Positions 56,305 through 64,000 of a stretch of DNA of 64,000 bases are shown piece after piece. Source of the DNA: Spisula solida (taxonomy: Eukaryota; Mollusca; Bivalvia; Venerida; Mactridae); contig OX365960.1 of NCBI GenBank assembly GCA_947247005.1, positions 17,945,533 through 18,009,532 of the forward strand, read 5' to 3'. Every line of letters begins with the position of its first letter. The stretch's first letter is position 1. Made by a program: the position numbers and the translations under genes. The notes beneath the pieces are model-generated. The model searched no databases, was not told where the DNA came from, and was given only the letters and a program-made list of their open reading frames with translations.

Positions 56305-56439
56305 GTCATGTGTGCCTCAATGCATAACTATTACAACGACTAGGTGGAAAGGTAGGTTTAATTGATGTACTAAGAATAAATGTAAGTCGGAAGTAAACAA
56401 GCAAATGGTGGTTCGACAACAGTAATGCTACGGTCACAA

Positions 56440-56690
56440 AACTCGTACGATATCCGTACGAATTTGTCAACTCGTACGAGTTCACAATTTTTGAAATGCT
56501 AACGGTTTTGTATGTTCGTAGCGTCTGATCACAGCTCGTACGACCACGAATAATCTATAGACAGGCACACGTACGATATCCGTACGATGCTCGTACGAGT
56601 CTTCGGTGTCCGTACGAACGCCGTGCGTGTTTGCCAAAATCAACCCGTACGGAGCTCGTAAGGAGCTCGTAGGGCAAATGTGATCTTAGC
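56440..56690. repeat. Cluster of CGTACGA / GTACGAG words
   Basis: About 14 occurrences of 'cgtacga', 'cgtacgg' or 'gctcgta' in 220 bases ('actcgtacgatatccgtacg', 'gatgctcgtacgag'), irregularly spaced and self-complementary. Likely a dispersed element with internal short palindromes. A small cluster lies at 3.72 kb. Confidence 0.65.
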
Positions 56691-56999
56691 ATAACTATGC
56701 TGAATGGAGAGTTGTGATCGTAAGTGCTAAAAACATATACTAGTAACCTGCAAATAACTAGGACTAATGCAAATGCATACTGTGGTTTTGGTAACATGTT
56801 GAAAAAATAGGGCAGGTGGCAAAGGTTGGGGGAACACCAGAGGTCCCTTCTGACATTTGTTCGGAACACAGCTGGGCACTTTGGTTGAGCCACTTTGATA
56901 TTCCACGAGTCAGCTAAAAGGGTACGTCACTAAAGTGTAAGTATCTCAAAAATTATTTTTTGTAGATAGCTTAAAATAATCATAAGCCGACGAAATATC

Positions 57000-57075
57000 A
57001 TCCTCATACATCAGTGGTTAGTCAAGTTCCCAGACTATGTTTCGGACGAAGAATACTCTGGGGAACGAGAATGAC
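57000..57075 (+). repeat. Dispersed repeat, copy 2 (partner at 4.78 kb)
   Basis: 'tcctcatacatcagtggtta' then 'gaagaatactctgg'. See 4778-4858. Confidence 0.6.
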
Positions 57076-57319
57076 GAAATATATGAAATCGAATTCAAAA
57101 TTCGCTTAATTTTTGTCTAGCAGAAATATCCATTTATGCAGATGTTTAATTATGAGGTAGAAAAACAAAAGTCATATTTATGAGATGTCGTAAAATTATT
57201 AAGTGATCGTCACATTATGATATTTTAATGAACTTTTGTTTTTTTTTAAAGTAAAAAACAAGAGTAATATATAAAGAATGTTGTAAAATCATAGACGTCG
57301 TTAATGTTGTTGACTAAGT

Positions 57320-57405
57320 ATTGAGGCTCACAGGTAAGACTGGCTTTGCCAACTGTGTTGCCTTATTAAATAAAGTCTTTGTTATTATTATTATCATTAT
57401 TACCC
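57320..57405 (+). mobile_element. 3' tail of a retroelement with (TTA)n/(TTAT)n end
   Basis: 'ttaaataaagtctttg' followed by 'ttattattattatcattatt' is the usual 3' end of LINEs/SINEs with a microsatellite tail. The 5' part is not recognised. Confidence 0.5.
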
Positions 57406-57409
57406 ATAC

Positions 57410-58070
57410 GCACGATTATAAATGATAAAATGAATATTTTACCTACACAATGACAAATCGGGTATAATAAATAATTATAAAATCCAACCTATCCACATTT
57501 TTATTCCACAATTTTCAGTATTTCTCCTGTTTGTAAGACAACACGACAGTGATAAATTCAAATATTTATAGACATATTATGGTATTTGAAGTATTGTCAA
57601 TTATCGATAAACAGAAGTGGATAATGGACAGTTATGATTCGTTCATGAATAAACAGTTTTAGTATTTGTAATAAATGACTATGTTTCCATTAAATAAATA
57701 GATTTCGTATGTACCTACGGATATAACCAAGTAATCCGAATAAACAAGACGGGTAACATTTAAACGTTGACCGTCGAGAGCGTCAATATTTATACGGATC
57801 TTGTAGAAGTGTTGAATATCTAAATGTATACATTTCTTAACTTATCTCAAAATCAGGCGTGTATCAAAGTGGTTTATGTCACCTCAAGAAGTTATTATTC
57901 GATTTTATTAATTTGTCAATTTCATTTGCCGCCAAACAATGTGTCACGTGACTTTGTTTATTATGGTGTTTAAAACTTCCGGTTAATCGATATTATTGCA
58001 CACGCGTGTACAATTTTATATAGTTTAGTTTTATGGTTTTGTCATCTATACAAATACAATATACTGCTAC
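57410..58070. other. Intergenic, no gene seen
   Basis: AT-rich, nothing recognised. Confidence 0.4.
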
Positions 58071-58072
58071 AT

Positions 58073-58494
58073 TGTAGCAATACCAGGTGACCTTGTCATC
58101 AGTAAAGGCTACACATCCAAGACGAAAGTATTTTATTTCTTCATCGATTGCTATGAAACATACTAGTACTCAAGTCTAAGGGAAACACTATATGCTTTCC
58201 ACGAAATATAGACTGTTTTTCAACAGATTGGTCGTTTTTTCCAGCATCCTATTTAACCTTCGGAGTGGTTAATACAGTTTCAATCCATCTTCTTTCCCAA
58301 TATTTCACAGGGTGCTGGAAAAAACGGCCCATCTGCTGATAAGGATGCTACATTTTCCCCTTAATCAGGCGTATGTTTCATAAAAAATGGTATAGAAATA
58401 AAATAATTATGGCTATTTAAGTTTTTCAATGTTGACAATTTTCTTCTTGGGTTTGTAGCCTTTAGTGATGTCAAAGTCACGTGGTATTGCTACA
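58073..58494. mobile_element. Foldback element, fullest copy (422 bp)
   Basis: The left end 'tgtagcaataccaggtgacc' is matched by the inverse of the right end 'aaagtcacgtggtattgcta' plus 'ca'. Internal inverted words ('tgctttccacgaaatata', 'ccagcatcc'/'gggtgctgg') make a long stem. Relatives at 17.6 and 63.8 kb. Confidence 0.75.
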
Positions 58495-58499
58495 CTTCA

Positions 58500-59095
58500 C
58501 TAGTACGGGCTATAAAAGTAATGCCTGCTAAAGGCAGGTGACTCTGTGATAGTAACGTAGGTTTGGCTATACTGTATTTGCAGTGGTCACTTCGCCTTCA
58601 ACGCAACACCCTCAAATATGGTACCTACGCCCCTGTAACTGACAGGATAATCTACAGCATTAATCACAGATAAGTGGATTAACACTATGAAGTTGTATAC
58701 GTCAAAATAAACATGTTTCCAATATTACATCAATAAAATAGACAATGAACGGTATTAACGGGCTTTTATCACTGACCGAATGAAAACTTTCATTCTACCG
58801 TTTCTACAATGTTACTGTGTTAAAAAGTTCAAAGCTTTCAACATGTTATCATTGAATAACTGCATTTGTATTCAAAATCACGGACATTTTAATCAAATTT
58901 TGTTTTATAGCATTTACAAAATTGGAAATCTATTGTAATCAGTTAAGCCCCACTCTTAGCGATGACAGTATTGCAATCAGGTTTATTGGCCTGGTCCGGG
59001 AGATAAAAGGGGAGGGATATGTGGCGAAAGTTTAATCATTTGAAATCAGCGTAAGTAATTTTAATAATAAAATAACATATGTGGCAATATTCAAT
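58500..59095. other. Intergenic, no gene seen
   Basis: Nothing recognised. Confidence 0.4.
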
Positions 59096-59099
59096 TTAT

Positions 59100-59165
59100 A
59101 CAACATGGCGGGTAACAGCTGTTTTTGTTGCCGATCTTTGATGCGCATGCGCAGAGCTGAAGGAA
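59100..59165 (+). promoter_or_regulatory. Possible TATA-less promoter: NRF1-like palindrome next to ATGGCGG
   Basis: TGCGCATGCGCA, the exact palindromic consensus bound by NRF1, at 59142-59153, and an ACATGGCGG (YY1-like) word at 59103-59111, in otherwise CpG-poor DNA. Both are typical of animal housekeeping start regions. No downstream exon was found on either strand, so this is only a candidate. Confidence 0.3.
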
Positions 59166-59169
59166 GTCG

Positions 59170-60405
59170 TGAATACTGAGAACTTTTGAACTTGTAAATA
59201 CTTGTACATAAAAAAGTGCTATATAAATATAGTAAAATAATAATTGTCGAACTCTATATCGACTGAAATCGGCCTGATGCATTAAAGCACATTATGTTTC
59301 ATTTTAACGCAATAAATGGCGGTGTTCCCTTTCTATAATGACGTAGGTCTTAAAATAAGCTATCCAGAAAATGTTAGAAGTTTTGTTGCATAACCTTAGA
59401 TAAAGCACATTTTGTACCGGCGAAACAAAAATATACAGATATATCAATATAAAATATATCAAATTAAACTAGCTGGCAAAACACAGTTTTTACGTTACTT
59501 TACTTGAAAACTTATATGCGGCGACTGCGGCGCGACCATCATGTGCCAATGGGAACAACTTCGGACGAAGACATCACCTCAGACCGCGATAGGAGTAAAT
59601 ATGACATTTAGCTCACTTTAAGTGTCATTATTTGAAAATCTCATCAGCGGACAATGTCATTAAGTTACGTACAAGGTTATTAAGATTTATTAAATCGCAT
59701 TACAACCATTTAATCTGCAGTGCCTCGTGTTATTTGCACGTCAGTAAATTCACTCTACGAGCACCGCTCCAGCCAACAGCACTCAAAAAGCTATTCACGG
59801 CAATTTAAACCCCCAATAAATATTCATATGATTTTAATGCCTTTTAAAAGCGAGTGCAATCGTCTTAAATTTGGGTCCATTGTTTAGCATTACTGTTCTG
59901 AAGCACATATTGTGAAGTATTGAATATACATTTTATTCAGTAAAAACCCCCCACTCGAAAAGGTCAAATCTGGAACTAGTAAGTACTCATTAAATGTAGG
60001 TTAAATAAACGCGACTGTTCAATACTGATTTGAAGAGGCGGACTACGAGCATACATTAGGTGAATAAGTCCACTTCAGAAACTCATAAAATGAGACCTTA
60101 GATTTGACAGTCATAAATTTTATCGTATGGATAAACTTTTAGGGGAATTTCGCCATGACTTATCAGCTCTTATATAAATACGCATACATGACATGTTTCA
60201 TTAGCGTCATAAAACCATTTTAAACATTTTTTTCTTTTTTCGCCATTCCACTTTGCAGACGGTAGACCTAATTAAGGTGGTATTTAATAAGCAATCAGTG
60301 CTAAATTGCCCTTCTCACAGTGTTCAGCAGACACACTTATGTCTCTCATAAGACACATATTGACCTTTGTCAATTAACACGGAAGGTCATGACCTGTCGT
60401 GCCCG
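59170..60405. other. Intergenic, no gene seen
   Basis: No exon recognised. Confidence 0.4.
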
Positions 60406-60589
60406 GTTATCAGACCCGGAGCCTCCGAATTACAGTATACAGTCAGGGTAGGCGTCAAATGAGTTCCAAAAGCTTTATTTGTTTATTTGTTTGCGATCGA
60501 CTAAGACATTCGTCAACACATGGTCATCCGGTTTGTCACCTGCCCGATTGACCAATGGCCCCCGGCTTCAAGGGAAGAGAGTTTGTGTG

Positions 60590-60748
60590 ATACAAGGAAT
60601 TAGGGAGCGATACCCTAGGTCTTTCCTAATAGTTTAACGTTCCCGGTGTAAAGCACCGATAAACACTAGCCTCCTCAGGGAAATAAACCAATTCATCTTG
60701 ACTCGGTGGGAAACACTGAAATGCGCACGGTTTCCGAAATGACCAAGG
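60590..60748 (-). mobile_element. SINE core fragment, minus strand, interrupted by a MITE
   Basis: On the minus strand the core 'tatcggtgctttacaccggg' plus 'aacgttaa' matches the other SINE cores. 'gtgggaaacactgaaa' and 'tttccgaaatgaccaag' follow, then the MITE at 60751 cuts it. The rest ('cccaagtgcc') resumes at 60980. Confidence 0.6.
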
Positions 60749-60750
60749 TA

Positions 60751-60977
60751 CTGTTTTATCAAAGCACTTACGGAAATCTTGAACTAACGTTTAAATTTAA
60801 ATTCTTTATAAATAGTTTACGGCTACAAAGTGTGGTAAATGGATTTGCCATTCTAAAAATCATTCAATTAAGAACTCGTACAAACCATATTTGTCTCCAA
60901 ATTTGTAGGTGTATAATAATTATAACGAATTTAAATTTGAACGATTTACGATTTCCGTAAGTGCTTTGACAAAATAG
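60751..60977. mobile_element. MITE with about 60-bp TIRs, copy 2, TA on both sides
   Basis: The ends 'ctgttttatcaaagcactta' and 'aagtgctttgacaaaatag'. TA at 60749-60750 and 60978-60979. Same family as 53154-53384. It opens an 84-residue forward frame by chance. Confidence 0.8.
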
Positions 60978-61129
60978 TACCCAAGTGCCTTAGAAACTTT
61001 GAAGACGATGAGACAGTGGGTTAAAATCTGGACATACACTCGGTCATAAAATGTGACAAAAGAAAAAACATACTAGTCGGATTGAACCCGTCGTTTATTC
61101 GGAATGTCATAGGGCCGGCCGAGAAAGGC

Positions 61130-61345
61130 GGTTGTTATAAGGCTTTCCGGATTTGGGCGGGTTGCACGAGAGGTCTCGGGTTCAATCCAAGACAGACGGC
61201 GACATACCAAATATCTTTAAAACGGTACTGGTAAACTAGTAGCGGCCTTGCTTGACGCTCAGTATAGTTAGTTCCAGGTAACTACTGATCAGTTCGTTAG
61301 GTTTCAGCATAATTTGACTGGGTAGCCTCTGTATGACTTAAAACA
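61130..61345 (+). mobile_element. SINE fragment with B box
   Basis: 'gagaggtctcgggttcaatc' is a good B box; the tail 'ccttgcttgacgctcagtat' recurs at 9.63 kb. The head is incomplete. Confidence 0.5.
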
Positions 61346-61482
61346 ATATGTTTATACAAATCATTATGTCATGATAGTGAATTATTTACATTACTTTCTA
61401 TAACTATAATTGCATCCTTCTTTATAATGTGTATGGTATTTCTTTGAACATCACGGTATTAAGCTGCTAAAAATTCTCCGAC

Positions 61483-61671
61483 ATGTCTCAAAAGTCTTCA
61501 AACGGGGACCCGTTCATGGATATATTAGATGGTAAGTACTACTTACGACCTTATAAAACAGATGCATATTTGAATTCTACACCCCAAGGCGCTTCTTATG
61601 AGCATATTTTCATGAAAATCGGAAGTGGTCATGTTGACCAAACTGAAGTTCAAAAACTTGTTTTTCCATAA
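61483..61671 (+). CDS. Possible small ORF or first exon, unknown
   Basis: The ATG in fair context (gacATGTC) opens MSQKSSNGDPFMDILDG. A strong donor, GATG|GTAAGTAC, sits after 61531, so this may be a 49-base first coding exon (phase 1 exit). But the frame also runs on unspliced for 62 residues (GASYEHIFMKIGSGHVDQTE...) with protein-like composition and a TAA. No partner exon was found downstream with confidence and no family is recognised. Confidence 0.35.
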   Translation: MSQKSSNGDPFMDILDGKYYLRPYKTDAYLNSTPQGASYEHIFMKIGSGHVDQTEVQKLVFP

Positions 61672-61679
61672 GTAAAGGG

Positions 61680-62960
61680 TAGTTTTTCAGACCGTTATTT
61701 CTTGTTTTCTGAACATATTGATTTTGTACTTACGACCTTCTAATTCCAAGCCAGTGATACAGAGTTTTATCAAACGCTCGCATTTTGCTTATTTAACATG
61801 ATGAAACTTTTCAATTTAAATGTATGATGAATCAATTGAACAAGAACAACTTTAACGTGTAAATTTTATCAATTAATTTTCTAGTCATTTTAAGTTGGTT
61901 TCTTTTCAAATTCACAGACATGTGGCATACGTAATTCGTAATTGTATATGTGCATATAATGACATGTATCTTAAATTAGCATATATTACCATATAAAATC
62001 AGACTTGATTAAGGTTATTCAGAACAAAATAGGATTTACTTTCAGTTTTAAGACCGTAATTGAATTTGATCGAAAAGTGTAAGATTCAAGGCCATGTGTA
62101 AATTATATAATGTATAATTGCGCATGTTGAAAATATATGTCTATGTATAGTTTTGAGTATATAAACAGATACCGTTTGCTGTTCAATGCTATAAAAATTA
62201 TAAGTATAATGTAATTTATTTAATTTATTTAATTTATTTATTAATTAATAGGATAAACCAACCAAAGATAAATGGTAATCATGAATACTTGTATATAATT
62301 ATGCATTAATGTCTTAACTGGGGACAAAACGGGACCTAAATAATTATTATATTCTAAGAAGTCTAAAATAGAAAATAAATCATATTTATGTAGCTATATA
62401 GATTAACAGAAATCTTCCAATTTTGCAAACAAGTTTATTAAATAAAACTAAAATAATAATAGTTTACCTTTGAACCAATTTGATTTCTCAACTCATGTTA
62501 TCATCATATCTATTCGAACACATTGACGTAATTAAATTTAATTACTGGTAAGTAATCACTCAACCACGTAGAGACGTGTGAATTGATTAAAATAAAATTA
62601 ATTCGAAACTCCAACAAAATGTGAACAAATTTCACGAAACCTCCGGATTGTTCAACATTTACACAACACGTGACATCGAGCGTCTATATGTACGAGTATA
62701 AATATCCAAAAATGATTTAATTTATTTCGGGCGATCGAAAAGCTAATCTCGTCGACACTGTTCTCACTTCTCGTCGGAATATTTGTTCGATAGAAGTCAT
62801 GAGCGTTATAACTGTTTTTATCTTCTTTTAAAACTCACATAAAATAAAAATGACGTCATTATTGTTCCGTTTGTGTCCCGAAGTTTAATTTTGCCAAGGC
62901 CATGAAATAGCTATATTCCATTCACCACGACTATGTTATAAATATTATGCAGGCTTTATT
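61680..62960. other. Intergenic, very AT-rich, no gene seen
   Basis: A short (AATTTATTT)n patch at 62212-62242. Nothing else. Confidence 0.4.
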
Positions 62961-62969
62961 CGCGATTAA

Positions 62970-63371
62970 ATGTCAACTCAAAGGATTAAAATTTTAAACA
63001 ATTCAACTTCTGATCTGACCGCTCCAAACGGTTTTATATCCCGTATAACTAGTGTCGAGTTTATTCAATTTTCCTACTTAAGTCGCATTAACAGACAAAA
63101 TATTTTTTGAGTTTAACAAATTTAAGCGCAAGTAGACTTTGATTCTCTCAGATTGTTAGTTTCCAAACCTTTAGATCTGTTATCCGATAGGTCGTGGATA
63201 ATAACACGGATTCCGTTTCAGGACGTGGCTAAACGCCATGGCAACACGGTTCATTTTGGTACTGCTGATCGCAAAGCAATTACGCACTTGAACTTTGAAT
63301 TGTATATGTTAAACGAATCTTGTTTAAATGAATTTCGATTTCAAAATTTGTTTAAATTTGACTACATTTGA
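62970..63371 (+). other. Possible decayed coding fragment
   Basis: A frame from ATG at about 62971 (MSTQRIKILNNSTSDLTAPN...) runs 46 codons to TGA. A different frame at 63153-63371 is Leu/Arg-rich. No family, no clear splice sites; weak. Confidence 0.15.
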
Positions 63372-63770
63372 ACACCTCAAAGGAAACCACTCCGCTTATG
63401 TTACCGCTAGCGCTATATGACAAACCTTATTACAATGAAGGGCGATGGTCGATGCGTGCAAAATCCGGTTATTTATCCAGTAACGATTACCGAGCCAACA
63501 TTGCTATCATTTGTTGTTGGGCTTTTCACCGTTTTTACCGATTTCCTGACATTTCCTGTCCTTAACAAAAACTGACAATAACCACTTCCGCAAGCAATTG
63601 TCAACAACTTCTGTAGGCGCGTGGTATATACGGCTGTATAGTGCAATTATGTGAAACTACATAACATTTTTAGACCGGGGATAAAACCCCTATGGTCTAT
63701 CTGCGATCTAACTAAGTCTCTTGTTTTTTCGGATTTAACGCCGTCCTCAGGTTGTCAGTTACTAGTCTAC

Positions 63771-64000
63771 AAGGCAGTCGATTCACCAAACAAGTGTCCG
63801 GCATCCCTGACTGTACTGTATTATTTGCTTTCCGTGAAATACAGGCTATTCAGCAGCTTGACCAATTTTTCCAGTACCCTGAGAAACTTGCATGTTCCAT
63901 GGTTTCATCGGGTGTTTGACAAATCGGCACATCTGCTGGAAAATATCTTATATTTCATCGAAAGCAAATAAGTTTTCCTTTAGCGTGGCGTATATTTCAT
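63771..64000. mobile_element. Foldback element, partial, cut by the window end
   Basis: Shares 'tttgctttccgtgaaata' and 'ggcacatctgctggaaaat' wording with the 58.1-kb copy, with internal inversion ('tatttcatcgaaagcaaata'). The right end lies beyond the window. Confidence 0.55.

Noticed and set aside
60706..60960. 84-residue forward frame
   Set aside because: Crosses from a SINE core into a MITE; no coding support.

Overview
The window looks like AT-rich nuclear DNA from a metazoan, most likely a bivalve mollusc. That placement is inference. It rests on spliced genes with GT-AG (and one GC-AG) introns, tRNA-derived SINEs, very many short foldback and TIR elements, long minisatellites, and a divergent sulfotransferase of a type abundant in molluscs. 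Nothing bacterial or organellar was seen. Most of the 64 kb is repeats and introns, and most open frames are short chance frames.

Four loci look genic. (1) Minus strand, 26671 to 19550: a three-exon Golgi carbohydrate sulfotransferase. Exon 1 encodes a signal anchor, exon 2 is a 41-base micro-exon with a GC donor, and exon 3 holds the catalytic domain. Phases and splice sites fit, but exon 3 has one in-frame TGA and Gly where the 3'-phosphate motif normally has Arg, and a MITE sits one base after the stop. (2) Plus strand, 46374 to 50693: a secreted cysteine-rich protein from four exons, three of which each carry a C...CxCP module; a duplicated intronic block precedes two of them. (3) Minus strand, 55671 to 54946: an uncharacterised 241-residue basic, low-complexity protein with a duplicated C-terminal motif. 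(4) Plus strand, 31792-31953: an isolated internal exon with strong splice sites, unidentified. Weaker candidates are a spliced transcript at about 8.4-11.2 kb, small ORFs at 30.4 and 61.5 kb, and a decayed coding region at 35.5-37 kb.

Layout: 0-8 kb repeats, SINEs and a SINE core amplified seven times; 8-11 kb possible lncRNA; 11.8-13.4 kb large minisatellite; 15.5 kb LINE remnant; 17.6-26.7 kb sulfotransferase gene with MITEs in its introns; 25-40 kb inverted pairs of elements, a nested transposon with target-site duplication, and two fields of short AAGTGNGTT-type words; 41-44 kb a mariner-like MITE and a 48-bp minisatellite split by a 1.37-kb TIR element; 46-51 kb the cysteine-rich gene; 53-56 kb minisatellite and the 241-residue gene; 56-64 kb MITEs, SINEs and a possible promoter.

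The genes show no operon-like relationship. Their common theme is heavy invasion of introns and flanks by non-autonomous DNA elements and SINEs, several of which can be caught as clean insertions from sequence alone.
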